Shown: positions 16,730-27,298 of the stretch, in pieces
How positions within the stretch are numbered: the stretch's first letter is position 1
Layout of the letters: each line of letters starts with the position of its first letter
From: Streptomyces pactum
GTDB taxonomy: Bacteria > Actinomycetota > Actinomycetes > Streptomycetales > Streptomycetaceae
Reading direction: 5' to 3'
NCBI RefSeq assembly: GCF_002005225.1
Contig: NZ_CP019724.1
Span: forward strand, 8,102,001 to 8,166,000
DNA length: 64,000 nt
Position numbers and translations under genes: made by a program
The notes under the pieces: generated by a model
Told to the model about the DNA's origin: nothing
The model's database searches: none
The model's input: only the letters and a program-made list of their open reading frames with translations

Positions 16730-17725
16730 GTGGCCACCTCCACCACCAAGGCCCTGGCCGGGGACGAGCCTCCCGGTCCGTCCCCTCGGACGGGCGGCGA
16801 GCGCACCACCCGGCGGCGTGGCGCACTGCTGCACCGACTGGACGTCAAGGGCGCCCCCTACGCGTTCGTCGCGCCGTTCTTCGTCGTCTTCGCCGCCTTC
16901 AGTTTCTACCCCCTCGTCTACACCTCGTGGATCTCCCTGCACGACGTGGAACTGGCCACCCTCGACGTCATGGAATGGGTGGCGTTCGACAACTACGTCG
17001 AACTCTGGGGCGACTCCCGGTTCTGGAACGCGCTGCGGAACACGATCACGATCGGCGTCATCTCCACGGTGCCGCAGCTCATGATGGCGCTCGGGCTGGC
17101 CCACCTGCTCAACTACCGGATGCGTGCCTCGCTGTTCTTCCGGGTCGCCTCGCTGGTCCCCTACGCCACCTCGGTGGCCGCCGCCGCCCTCGTGTTCACC
17201 ATGATCTTCGAACGCGACTTCGGCATGATCAACTGGGCGCTCGGCTCGGTCGGCGTCGACCCGGTGAACTGGGAGGCCGACAAGTGGCCCGCCCAGGTCG
17301 CGATCTCCACCATCGTCATCTGGCGCTGGACCGGCTACAACGCGCTGCTCTACCTCGCCGCCATGCAGGCCGTCCCCGCCGAGCGGTACGAGGCGGCGGC
17401 GATCGACGGCGCCTCCCGGTGGAAGCAGTTCACCCACGTCACCGTCCCCGGCATCCGCTCCACCATCGTCTTCACGATCGTGCTCTCCACGATCGGCGCC
17501 ACCCAGCTCTTCGGTGAGCCGCTGATCTTCGGCCAGGGACCCAACGGCATCACCGGCGGCGCGGACAACCAGTACCAGACGCTGGGCCTGCTGCTGTACG
17601 AGGAGGGCTGGAAGAACTACCAGATGGGCCGCTCGGCGACCGTCGCCTGGGCGATGTTCATGCTGCTCGTCCTCGTCTTCGTGGCGCAGCGCCTGATCAA
17701 GCGCCTGCGTTCCCGTTCGTCCTGA
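16730..17725 (+). CDS. Sugar ABC transporter permease (MalF-type)
   Basis: 331 aa with six membrane segments after a 45-residue charged cytoplasmic start. The EAA loop that docks the ATPase is YEAAAIDGASRWKQF near 225. The GTG at 16730 follows AGGAAGGAAG. It lies 91 bp after the binding protein, beyond a G/C-rich inverted repeat (about 16660-16695). No ATPase gene is in this locus, as expected for Streptomyces, where a shared MsiK-type ATPase serves many such transporters. Confidence 0.92.
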   Translation: MATSTTKALAGDEPPGPSPRTGGERTTRRRGALLHRLDVKGAPYAFVAPFFVVFAAFSFYPLVYTSWISLHDVELATLDVMEWVAFDNYVELWGDSRFWNALRNTITIGVISTVPQLMMALGLAHLLNYRMRASLFFRVASLVPYATSVAAAALVFTMIFERDFGMINWALGSVGVDPVNWEADKWPAQVAISTIVIWRWTGYNALLYLAAMQAVPAERYEAAAIDGASRWKQFTHVTVPGIRSTIVFTIVLSTIGATQLFGEPLIFGQGPNGITGGADNQYQTLGLLLYEEGWKNYQMGRSATVAWAMFMLLVLVFVAQRLIKRLRSRSS

Positions 17726-17737
17726 CCTGGAGTCGCC

Positions 17738-18661
17738 ATGACCACTCAAAGCCTCCCGGCCCGGACGGACGCCCCGGCCCGGACCCCCGCCGAGAAGCCG
17801 GCCGGCCGCGGCGGCCGCCGGCTGCTGCGCCAGCGCGCCGGCCGACAGCACCACGCCGGCCCGCTCGCCTACGTCCTGCTCGCCGTCATGGCGGTGCTGT
17901 CGATCTTCCCGCTGTACTGGACGATGGTGGCCGCCTCCACGGACAACACCCGGGTCAGCCAGACCCCGCCGCCGTTCCTGCCCGGCCCGAACCTGTTCAG
18001 CAACCTCGCCCGGGCCTGGGACGAGGCGGCGATGGGCAAGGCCATGATGAACAGCCTCATCGTGGCCGGGGTGATCGCCCTGTCCACGGTGATGTTCGCG
18101 ACGCTCGCCGGATTCGCCTTCGCCAAGCTGCGGTTCAAGGGGCGCAACGTCCTGCTCATGCTGGTGATCGGCACCATGATGGTGCCGCCGCAGCTCGCCG
18201 TCGTCCCGCTGTTCATGATGATGTCCGAGCTGGGCTGGTCACAGCAGTTGCCCGCCGTCATCTTCCCCACGCTGGTGAGCGCGGTCGGGGTCTTCTTCAT
18301 GCGGCAGTACCTGGCGGAGGCGCTGCCGGACGAGCTCGTCGAGGCCGGACGCGTGGACGGGGCACACTCGCTGCGGATCTTCTGGAGCATCGTGCTGCCC
18401 GTCGCACGGCCCGCGATGGCCGTCCTGTTCATGATCACCTTCGTGCACGCCTGGAACGACTTCTTCTGGCCCTTCGTGGTGCTCGACATGACCAACCCGA
18501 CGGTCCCCGTCGCGCTCACCCAGCTCAGCGCCGGCTATGTACGCGACCAGTCGCTGATCATGGCGGGCGCGCTGCTCGGCACGCTGCCGCTGCTGCTGAT
18601 GTTCATCGTCTTCGGCCGGCAGATCGTCAGCGGCATCATGGCGGGCGCCGTGAAGGGCTGA
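17738..18661 (+). CDS. Sugar ABC transporter permease (MalG-type)
   Basis: 307 aa, six membrane segments, and the EAA loop LVEAGRVDGAHSLRIFW near 200. It partners the preceding permease, 12 bp upstream, to form the membrane channel. The ATG at 17738 has a GGAG site. About 30 charged residues precede the first segment. Confidence 0.92.
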   Translation: MTTQSLPARTDAPARTPAEKPAGRGGRRLLRQRAGRQHHAGPLAYVLLAVMAVLSIFPLYWTMVAASTDNTRVSQTPPPFLPGPNLFSNLARAWDEAAMGKAMMNSLIVAGVIALSTVMFATLAGFAFAKLRFKGRNVLLMLVIGTMMVPPQLAVVPLFMMMSELGWSQQLPAVIFPTLVSAVGVFFMRQYLAEALPDELVEAGRVDGAHSLRIFWSIVLPVARPAMAVLFMITFVHAWNDFFWPFVVLDMTNPTVPVALTQLSAGYVRDQSLIMAGALLGTLPLLLMFIVFGRQIVSGIMAGAVKG

Positions 18662-20221
<1,560 letters not shown>

Positions 20222-20269
20222 CCCGGCCGGTGCGCCACAGCCGCCCCGCGCGGCGCCGCACCCGTGGTT

Positions 20270-20305
20270 CCGCCCCCGCCCCGCGTCGACGCGGGGCGGG
20301 GGCGG
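20270..20305. terminator. Bidirectional terminator between convergent genes
   Basis: A perfect 36-bp palindrome, very G/C rich, with GTCGAC at its centre. It is placed 49 bp after the GH1 stop and 14 bp after the GH64 stop. It can form a long hairpin in either transcript and lacks a U tract, as is usual in Streptomyces. Confidence 0.8.
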
Positions 20306-20319
20306 GCGCGGTCACCGGG

Positions 20320-21516
20320 TCAGTTCAGCGGGTCGAGCGTGAGCCGTGCCTGCGCCGGGTTGCCGTCGTGCACCAGCGACTCGTGGTGACCGACGTCGTC
20401 GAAGGCGAAGGCGTACGCCTTGCCGTCGGCCATCCGGTCGTGGATGATCCGGGCGTAGTGGTTGGTCACGGAGTCCTGGTAGAAGCCGGCCGCCGAGGTG
20501 TCGGGCTGGTGGGGGTTGCTCAGCAGCGTCGAGCGGTTGAAGCCGGCGCACAGCGTGCGCGAGATCGGTCCGCGCACCTGGTCGTTGGGGGCGTCCAGGA
20601 GCTTGTGGCAGCCGAAGACGCTGGAGGCGTCGGGCTTGTGGAAACTCGTGACGACCGCACCGGAGCCGTCGGTGAAGTTCATGACACCGCCGGAGACGCG
20701 TCCGAAGTACTTGGTACCCGGCCGGTCCGCGAACGGGGTGACGGTGAGGGTGGCCGACGTGTACTTCTGCCACACCCGGTTGATGTAGCCGTCCATGACC
20801 GAAGCCGACAGCGCCCCGGTCTCCAGCCCGTACAGCGGCGACAGCGCCCGCAGGACGGTGCCGTCGGGCCGGGTCTGGATCAGCCCGCCCCAGCCGGGCT
20901 GCGCCCGCAGCGCGCTGAACACCGCCTTGTAGCCGCCCGCCTTGAGCCGCCCGGCGCTGCTCACGCTGCCGTCGGCGCGCTGCACGCCGACCGTGTAGGG
21001 CGCGGAGAACATGTCGACCTGCGTACTGTTCAGCCACAGCCCGGAGTCGTTGAGCGTGTACTCGGACCAGTTGAACAGGATGTCGCGGTTGGGGTCGCTC
21101 GGGTTCTGCACGGCCGGCTGCACCAGGCCGCCCGTGGTCAGCCGGAAGTCGAGCTTTGGGCCGTACGAGAAGTAGATGCGTCCCGACAGCTTGGGGATGC
21201 GGATCGTCTTGGTCTGTCCGGCGGCCGGTCCGGGGATGGACGCGTCCGGTGCGGGGGTCGGGGGATTGCCACCGGCGGGCCAGGCGTGGAAGGTGCCGTT
21301 CGCGTCGGCCCAGCCCTGTTGACCCGTCGTCAGCGAGGTGCCCAGGTTGTAGATGTGGACCGGTTCGCCGCGGCTGGAGTTGTTGGTGATCTTCAGTGGG
21401 ATGGTGGCGGGCACGGCGGCGTCCGCGGGGGGTGACGCGCCGAATGTGACCAGGGCGCCGGCCAGGCCCGCGGCCGTGGCCACGGCGAGCAGACGGTGTT
21501 TGAGGCTTGAGAGCAC
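20320..21516 (-). CDS. Secreted GH64 beta-1,3-glucanase (laminaripentaose-producing type)
   Basis: 398 aa. A Sec signal peptide at 1 to about 34 is followed by a GH64 domain that starts with a beta-sandwich (ATIPLKITNNSS). The catalytic pair known in the Streptomyces matensis enzyme is visible as Glu152 (NWSEYTLN) and Asp168 (VDMFSAPY), 16 residues apart as expected. It should release laminari-oligosaccharides from fungal or algal beta-1,3-glucan, which the neighbouring transporter and GH1 enzyme could use. GTG at 21516 follows GGAGGTGGA; the frame's earlier ATG at 21603 lies within the promoter. Operators surround the start. Confidence 0.9.
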   Translation of the reverse strand: MLSSLKHRLLAVATAAGLAGALVTFGASPPADAAVPATIPLKITNNSSRGEPVHIYNLGTSLTTGQQGWADANGTFHAWPAGGNPPTPAPDASIPGPAAGQTKTIRIPKLSGRIYFSYGPKLDFRLTTGGLVQPAVQNPSDPNRDILFNWSEYTLNDSGLWLNSTQVDMFSAPYTVGVQRADGSVSSAGRLKAGGYKAVFSALRAQPGWGGLIQTRPDGTVLRALSPLYGLETGALSASVMDGYINRVWQKYTSATLTVTPFADRPGTKYFGRVSGGVMNFTDGSGAVVTSFHKPDASSVFGCHKLLDAPNDQVRGPISRTLCAGFNRSTLLSNPHQPDTSAAGFYQDSVTNHYARIIHDRMADGKAYAFAFDDVGHHESLVHDGNPAQARLTLDPLN

Positions 21517-21520
21517 TCTC
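21509..21520. promoter_or_regulatory. Second GAGAGC-type operator, over the GH64 start codon
   Basis: GAGAGCACTCTC differs from the core of the upstream palindrome (GAGAGCGCTCTC) by one central base. It covers the GTG start at 21514-21516. The centres of the two sites are 59 bp apart. Confidence 0.4.
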
Positions 21521-21564
21521 CACCTCCGTGCGGGTGTGGGGGGAGGGAATTGGTCCGTACCGAT

Positions 21565-21582
21565 TCTGAGAGCGCTCTCAGA
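21565..21582. promoter_or_regulatory. LacI-type operator upstream of GH64
   Basis: TCTGAGAGCGCTCTCAGA is a perfect 18-bp palindrome with a central CG, the form bound by LacI-family regulators of glycoside hydrolase genes. It differs from the twin operators at 15206-15243, so a different regulator, not in this window, may bind it. Confidence 0.65.
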
Positions 21583-21656
21583 GTTGCGCCGGGACGCGTT
21601 CATGTCAATAAGGCAGGAGCGGGGAAATCGGGTGGTGACCGCGCGTGCGCGCTCCG

Positions 21657-21902
21657 TCAGCGGCTCGGTTCGGAGTTGAGCCGTGCGGCCCGGCGCGTCG
21701 GGTGGTCGCTTTCGGCGAGGTTGGACGCCTTGCGGGCCGCCTCGGCGCAGAGCCGTGCCGCGGTGGACGGGTCGCCGGCCCGCTCGTGCAGTACGCCGCC
21801 GCCGCGGTGTGGCGGGGCAGCGAGTCGTCCAGCTCCGCGAGCGCCGCCAGGCCGGCGCGCGGCCCGTTCGCCTCCTCCCACGGCCACCGCGCGGTTGAGC
21901 CG
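21657..21902 (-). pseudogene. Frameshifted remnant of an ECF sigma factor C-terminus
   Basis: Piecing two frames together gives LNRAVAV, then GPRAGLAALAELDDSLPRHT, then LHERAGDPSTAARLCAEAAR and a stop. This is the tetratricopeptide-like tail of large ECF sigma factors (ECF42, DUF6596 type). Two opposite single-base shifts, near 21882 and 21800, break the frame, and the sigma-2/sigma-4 part is missing. It is a decayed 3' end with no function expected. Confidence 0.5.
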
Positions 21903-22125
21903 CCGATCACGGGTTCTCGGCATCGCCGGCGAATACTTCCCGGCCCGGTTTCCGGGAGATCCGCGGTGTCCGGAGGCTCGGAGTGCGCCGGCCGCCGGCC
22001 CCCGGGCTGCCGGGTCGGTGCACTGGCTCATGGGCGCCGTCCCGTCACGTACGAGATCTGCCGCGACGCCGCGCACCCGCCCCGGCTCCCGAGGCCGCTC
22101 ACGACGGTCGGGGCCGGACGCCGGC

Positions 22126-22632
22126 TCACGGGTGCCGGGCGGACGCGTCGCCGAGGACGCCGTAGTGACGCACCTCGGCGGATCCCCGCCGTACCGCTTC
22201 CGGCCACAGACAGTCCAGGACCGAGGCGGACGGCGGGAAGAGCGGCACGGGGACCGCCTGGCGGGTGAACCACTCCCAGCACACGATCTTGTCCGGCTCG
22301 GTGGCCCGTGGCGTGCCCGTCGCGACCCGGGTGACGGCCGCGGCCGTCACCCGGGTCAGCCCGTTGAGGCCGTCGACGAGAACCGCCAGTACCCGGATGT
22401 CCGCCGCGGGCACCGAGAGCCCGGTCTCCTCCGAGAGCTCACGGGCGGCGGCCGTCTCGAAATCCTCCCCGGCGTCGACTTTGCCACCCGGAAGTTCCCA
22501 GCGGCCGTCATGGCCGAGGCCGAGCAGCACCCGTCCGGCGGGATCGAGGACGGCGAGGCCGACACCGGTGAGGCTGTGGGAGGCGGGGCGGGCGCGTTCG
22601 GGGCGCTCGGCGCCGGGCGTGCGAGAGTTCAC
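22126..22632 (-). CDS. Nudix hydrolase
   Basis: 168 aa. The Nudix box runs from about residue 49 to 72 ([20 protein letters not shown] followed by ETGL) and has all the metal-binding Glu residues. Members cleave nucleoside diphosphates linked to another group; the exact substrate is unknown. The GTG start at 22632 is the only good one. It stands 162 bp downstream of the CocE-type gene on the same strand, and may be its own unit. Confidence 0.88.
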   Translation of the reverse strand: MNSRTPGAERPERARPASHSLTGVGLAVLDPAGRVLLGLGHDGRWELPGGKVDAGEDFETAAARELSEETGLSVPAADIRVLAVLVDGLNGLTRVTAAAVTRVATGTPRATEPDKIVCWEWFTRQAVPVPLFPPSASVLDCLWPEAVRRGSAEVRHYGVLGDASARHP

Positions 22633-22794
22633 CCGCCCATTTCACACCGCAGAGGCCGGAGGAAGCCAACGCGGGCCGGGGCCCGGCCGGCCTCAGACGG
22701 TCGCAGCCACGGCCGAAGCCCCTTCCGCGCCGTCACCCGCCGCCCGCCGCCGGGAGTTCACGCACGACGAGGCCACACCCGCTGCGTCGACCGC

Positions 22795-24840
22795 CTAGAG
22801 CAGATCACGTGGCACCGACTCGTTCCAGGTGCGGGAGAACACTCGCCGGCCGCCCTCGTAGCCGTCCAGGGTGGCGTCGACGAAGAAGCTGTCCTCGTCG
22901 CAGGTGAGACGCGTGTGGGTGACCACGCGTACGTCCCAGTCGTCGCGCCGGAAGGTCATGGTCCAGGTGGACTCACCGCTGACGGAGGTGAAGTCGTCGG
23001 CGACGGAGGCGTAGCGTTCGTGGGCGCGGCGGCCGACGTCGAGGCCGATCGCCTCGAAGCGGACCGTGCCCCGGTCCTTCACGGTGTCCAGCTTGGCGTG
23101 GTAGCCGACCAGGTCGCGTTTCACGTCCCAGCGTTCCTCCGGAGGAGTCAGCGTGGTCGTGGCGATGGGCGGGGTGCCCTCCGGTTCGCCGAACGGCGCG
23201 GCCTGCGTGTCGTCGGCCTGCTCCGGGGGACGGACCGGAAGGGTGAGCGTGCTGGAACCGCCGTGGACGCTGAGCGTCGCCGGTTCGGGCGGTGGCCAGG
23301 CCAGCGGCCAGTACGACGTGGACAGGGAGAGACGGATACGGTGCCCGGGCGGAAAGCTCTGCGCCACTCCGTTGAGCTGGACGGTGGCGCGGTAGCGACG
23401 GCCGGGCTCCAGCGGTTCGGGCCGCTCCGCACTGTCCCGGCGGGTCAGGTTGAGCAAGCCGTAGGTGACCCGGGTGGCGGCTCCGTCGGGGCTGACGTCC
23501 GACAGCCGCGCGGCCACCATGGCGACCGGCTCGTCGGCCGACAGGTCGAGGTCGACGGTCGGCGATCCGAGGATCTCCAGCCGCTCGGTGAGCGGTTCGG
23601 TCTCGAAGACGAGCGAGCCGCCGTCCTCCTCACGCTGGTCGTAGGGCAGGTCGGGCGGCGCGTTGTAGGAGGCCCACTTCCCCGCGAACTGGCCGACGGA
23701 CAGCGGTGACCGCACGGTCAGCGGGTCGCCGTCGTCGCTCCCCGCCGTCCTCTCCCGCGGCTCGCCGGGAGGGACGATCCGGTGCCGGGTGAGCGCGTGC
23801 GTGGTCGGACGGACGTGAGGAGAGGGCCAGCACGGTTCCGCCACCCAGCGCCCGGGCCGTTCCTCGTACGACGTGGACGGCGGCACGCTGTCCTGCATCC
23901 ACGTCCGCAGCATCGGGCCGTCCATGACTCCGTTGTCGACGCCCTTGAGCCAGTGGTCCCACCAGCGCACGACCTCCTGGAGATAGCCGATGGCGGGACC
24001 GGGCTCCCCGAGGTGGGGGAACTTGTGCGACCAGGGGCCGATGAGCCCCTTCCGGGGCACGTCCAGGTGGGCGAGCAGCCGCGTCACGGCGTTGGAGTAG
24101 CCGTCCGCCCAACCGCTGGACGCCAGGACCGGGCACTGTACGTCCTGGTAGTTCTCGGCGACCGAGGCGTGCCGCCAGTAGTCGTCCCGCCGCTGGTGGC
24201 GCAGCCATTCCAGGACCCAGGGCTGGGAGTGCTCCAGGCGCTCGAGCCACATGTCGCGCCAGCGGTCGCCGACCACGGCGGGATCGGGCGGACAGGTGGC
24301 GTAGGCGAACATGGTGCCCGCCTCGGCCAGGTTGTCCGAGAGCATGGCTCCGCCCATGTAGTGCATGTCGTCCGCGTGCCGGTCGTCGGTGAACGACGCG
24401 ATGACGACGGCCTTCAGGCTCGGCGGCCGCCTGGCCGCCACCTGGAGCGCCGCGAACGCCCCCCAGGACAGGCCCATCATCCCCGTGGTGCCGTCGCACC
24501 AGGGCTGCTCGGCGAGCCAGGCCAGCACCTCCTCGGCATCCCGCTGCTCCACCTCCAGGTACTCGTCCCGCAGCACCCCCTCCGACTCGCCGGTGCCGCG
24601 CAGGTCGACGCGGACACAGGCGTAACCGTGCCCGGCGATGTAGGGGTGGTGGACGGAGTCCCGTTCGGCGGTGAGGTCCCGCTTGCGGTAGGGGATGTAC
24701 TCCAGCACCGCGGGCACGGGCTCGTGGTCCGAAGAGTCGGGGCGCCAGACCCGTGCCGACAGGCGGACGCCGTCGGACATGGGAATGACTACGTGCTCCT
24801 CTTCCTTCGTCGTGCAGGGCAGATGGGTCACGTGACGCAT
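22795..24840 (-). CDS. CocE/NonD family hydrolase (X-Pro dipeptidyl-peptidase-like)
   Basis: 681 aa. An alpha/beta hydrolase domain has the nucleophile Ser125 in GLSWGAF, an Asp in WADGYSNA and a His in GPWSHKF. A helical cap and a C-terminal jelly roll follow (about 430-560, PGHRIRLSLSTSYWP). It lacks a signal peptide, so it acts in the cytoplasm. Relatives cleave cocaine-like esters, glutaryl amides or X-Pro peptides. An extra 130-residue tail after the jelly roll is beyond the normal CocE end. The gene begins 12 bp after the ATP-grasp gene, so the two probably act together, one forming and the other splitting an amide or ester. Confidence 0.88.
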   Translation of the reverse strand: MRHVTHLPCTTKEEEHVVIPMSDGVRLSARVWRPDSSDHEPVPAVLEYIPYRKRDLTAERDSVHHPYIAGHGYACVRVDLRGTGESEGVLRDEYLEVEQRDAEEVLAWLAEQPWCDGTTGMMGLSWGAFAALQVAARRPPSLKAVVIASFTDDRHADDMHYMGGAMLSDNLAEAGTMFAYATCPPDPAVVGDRWRDMWLERLEHSQPWVLEWLRHQRRDDYWRHASVAENYQDVQCPVLASSGWADGYSNAVTRLLAHLDVPRKGLIGPWSHKFPHLGEPGPAIGYLQEVVRWWDHWLKGVDNGVMDGPMLRTWMQDSVPPSTSYEERPGRWVAEPCWPSPHVRPTTHALTRHRIVPPGEPRERTAGSDDGDPLTVRSPLSVGQFAGKWASYNAPPDLPYDQREEDGGSLVFETEPLTERLEILGSPTVDLDLSADEPVAMVAARLSDVSPDGAATRVTYGLLNLTRRDSAERPEPLEPGRRYRATVQLNGVAQSFPPGHRIRLSLSTSYWPLAWPPPEPATLSVHGGSSTLTLPVRPPEQADDTQAAPFGEPEGTPPIATTTLTPPEERWDVKRDLVGYHAKLDTVKDRGTVRFEAIGLDVGRRAHERYASVADDFTSVSGESTWTMTFRRDDWDVRVVTHTRLTCDEDSFFVDATLDGYEGGRRVFSRTWNESVPRDLL

Positions 24841-24852
24841 GGTCGGCGCTCC

Positions 24853-26157
24853 TTATCCTCGCGTTTCTTCCGGGGGCTCGTCGAAGGTGAGGCCCAGGGC
24901 CGCGACGCACTGGTCGTACTTCCTGCGCATGTCCTCTTCGTCGTCGCCGCCGGTGAAGATGTGTGCGAGTTCGTAGCTGTAACTGTCCTGCTGGGACAGG
25001 TCGGACAACCGCTGTCCCCGCTCGGGCAGGACTTCGATCCGCACGCCCGGGATCTCGCGCTCGATACGGGCGACCTCCTCGGGGGACGGCACGTGGCGCA
25101 CGACCCCGTCCGTGAACCACCGGTAGTACCACTTCGCCGCCATCGCGTACGGGCCCTGCCGGTGCGGCATGCGCGGGTCCTCACCGAGGGCGAGGGCGAG
25201 CATGCAGTGGTGGTTGGGCACGCCGTCCACGTACTCGAACAGTTCGGCGTGCGACTGCGAGTGGCGCGGGTTGATCTCCAGCAGGCTGATGTCCTGGCTT
25301 CCCGGATCGTAGAAGTACTCGACGCTGAACGTCGCGGAGTCGAAGCCGATGCGGCGCATCACCCGCTCGGTGACAGCGTGCAGCCGGTCGATGACCTGCG
25401 GGGGCAGCATGGACGGGTACTGGTGGCGCAGGAAGCACGGTGAACCGGGGTAGTCGATGGAGTCCAGCGTCCCGTAGACGGTCACTTCGCCCTTGTGGAC
25501 GTAGCCCTCCACGGCGACCTGGACGCCCGACAGCGACTCCTCGGCCAGACACACCCGGCCGCCGACACCGTCCATGTCCGGCGGCAGGTCGACCTGGTCG
25601 AGGATGTGCTCGAACGGGCGGCCGATGCGTGAGATGCCCTTGCGTATCTCGGCGACGGCGGCACCGAACTCCTCCTCGTCATCGACACCGAAGGCGAGCT
25701 CCGAGGAGTAGGACAACGCCGGTTTGAGCCACATCGGGAACCGTACGTCGTCCGGAGGGCGCGGTGGATCGGCCTCCAGGTCGACCCGGCCGAAGCGCGG
25801 GTGCCGGTCCGTCACCTTCTGCTGCTCGAGCCTGCTCCAGTACTTGTGCTCGCACTTGACCACCGACTCCAGGCTCGTGGTACGAGTGCCGTAGCGTGCT
25901 CCCAGGATCGGCACCAGCGTGCTGACCGGGAAGTCCCAGTAGCCGACGATCGCGTCGATGCTTCCGTCGAAGTCGTCCAGTACCCGCTGCGCCTTCTCGA
26001 TCACCGACGGCAGCGAGACCTCCCCGTCCTGGAGCTCCTCGACCGTCAGAAGACCGTGGAAGCGCAGCGAGTCGGCGCCCGGCACGGCCCTGAGTGTCGG
26101 AAGATTGGCCTCGTCGAGACCGACCACGAAGACGTTCTTGACATTCTCGTCAGACAC
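24853..26157 (-). CDS. ATP-grasp domain carboxylate-amine ligase-like protein
   Basis: 434 aa. An N-terminal Rossmann-like part (NVFVVGLDEAN) is followed by an ATP-grasp fold: ATP-binding lysine segments MWLKPALSYSS near 145 and HILDQVDL, then EGYVHKGEVTVYG and the metal site FSVEYFYDP...ISLLEINPRHSQSH near 320. Such enzymes activate a carboxylate as acyl phosphate and join it to an amine or thiol, as in dipeptide or siderophore making. GTG at 26157 has AAAGGAGA before it. It forms an operon with the CocE-type hydrolase downstream. Substrates are unknown. Confidence 0.85.
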   Translation of the reverse strand: MSDENVKNVFVVGLDEANLPTLRAVPGADSLRFHGLLTVEELQDGEVSLPSVIEKAQRVLDDFDGSIDAIVGYWDFPVSTLVPILGARYGTRTTSLESVVKCEHKYWSRLEQQKVTDRHPRFGRVDLEADPPRPPDDVRFPMWLKPALSYSSELAFGVDDEEEFGAAVAEIRKGISRIGRPFEHILDQVDLPPDMDGVGGRVCLAEESLSGVQVAVEGYVHKGEVTVYGTLDSIDYPGSPCFLRHQYPSMLPPQVIDRLHAVTERVMRRIGFDSATFSVEYFYDPGSQDISLLEINPRHSQSHAELFEYVDGVPNHHCMLALALGEDPRMPHRQGPYAMAAKWYYRWFTDGVVRHVPSPEEVARIEREIPGVRIEVLPERGQRLSDLSQQDSYSYELAHIFTGGDDEEDMRRKYDQCVAALGLTFDEPPEETRG

Positions 26158-26287
26158 GACTCTCCTTTCTCCTTCCAAGATCGACGGGGTACCCCTGAGT
26201 GGCCGGGGCAACCCCCGGCGTGGGTCACGCGCGGAGTCGATCTCGGGACGAGGAGGGAGGAGACGGGACGGAACGGTCCTGGCCGGT

Positions 26288-27141
26288 GTCAGGGCTGGGT
26301 GAGGGACTGGGGGTAGTCGGTGATGATGCCGTCGACGCCGAGGGCGGCCATCTCGCGCATGGTGCCGGGTTCGTTGACGGTCCAGACGTTGGTGTCCATG
26401 CCGAGTTGGTGGATGCGGTCGACGAGGGCTTGGTCGGTGACGGTGTGCTGGGGGTTGACCTGGTCGGCCCAGGTGCTGAGTTCGGTGAGTTCGGTGTCGG
26501 TGGGGCGGTCGGCGTCGAGGAGGCCGATGGGGATGTGGGGGAGGTGGGTGTGGAATTGGCGGGCGTCGTCGGTCTGGAAGGACTGGACGGCGAGTTGTTC
26601 GCGGGCGAGTGCGCGGCGGAGGTAGCGGGGTTTGTTCCGGAGGTTTTCGGCGAGGTCGGTGGCGATGTCGGTGTAGTGGCCGCAGGGGCTGATTTCGGCG
26701 AGGAGTCCGGTGCGGGTGTGGTCGATGCGGGAGATGACGTGGTCGACGGTGATGAGCCGTTCGCCGGTGTGGTCGGGGTGGAACCAGGAGCCGGCGTCGA
26801 GTCGGCGTAGTTCGGTCCAGGTGAAGTCGGAGACGCGGTAGCGGGGGCGGTCGGGGTAGATCTCTTCGATGTTGGTGGTGCGTTCCATGGTGCAGTCGTG
26901 GAAGTTGACGAGTGTGCCGTCTTTGGTGCGTTGGACGTCGATCTCGACGAAGTCGGCGTGTTGGTCGATGGCGAGGTCGATGGCGGCCGCGGTGTTCTCG
27001 GGTGCCATGCCGGAGGAGCCGCGGTGTGCGATGACGTCCGGTCGGGTGTCGGTGTGGTCGTCGGCGTGCGCGGCCGTCGACGTCGCCGCCGTCAGAGCCA
27101 GACCGCTCAGCACCGCCACGACGATACCGACGCGTCTGTTG
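26288..27141. repeat. 854-bp direct repeat, copy 2 (partner 1618-2471)
   Basis: Nearly identical to 1618-2471, with mismatches seen at 26851, 27125 and 27135. Identity stops abruptly inside the signal-peptide codons on one side and at the stop codon on the other. Confidence 0.9.
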
Positions 27142-27155
27142 TCCACCTGTTTCAC
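26289..27155 (-). CDS. Secreted glycerophosphodiester phosphodiesterase (copy 2)
   Basis: 288 aa with the same catalytic residues as the copy at 1619-2485 (His44, Glu53, Glu71/Asp73, His86) and a Sec signal peptide. It differs in residues 3-5, in one signal-peptide position and at residue 102 (Asp here). It is 131 bp upstream of the ATP-grasp gene on the same strand, while copy 1 stands next to unrelated genes. Confidence 0.93.
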   Translation of the reverse strand: MKQVDNRRVGIVVAVLSGLALTAATSTAAHADDHTDTRPDVIAHRGSSGMAPENTAAAIDLAIDQHADFVEIDVQRTKDGTLVNFHDCTMERTTNIEEIYPDRPRYRVSDFTWTELRRLDAGSWFHPDHTGERLITVDHVISRIDHTRTGLLAEISPCGHYTDIATDLAENLRNKPRYLRRALAREQLAVQSFQTDDARQFHTHLPHIPIGLLDADRPTDTELTELSTWADQVNPQHTVTDQALVDRIHQLGMDTNVWTVNEPGTMREMAALGVDGIITDYPQSLTQP

Positions 27156-27298
27156 TGCGGCATCCCAGCCTCTCGAGTCGGTCGATCAACCGGCGGAGTG
27201 GTTCGGTGAATCGGCTGCCCGAGGACCGTGGGCGTCCCGTCAGGCGCTGTCCGGGGCCCGCCCGGCCCCGCAGGCCCACCGTGCCGGGGCCGGACTCC

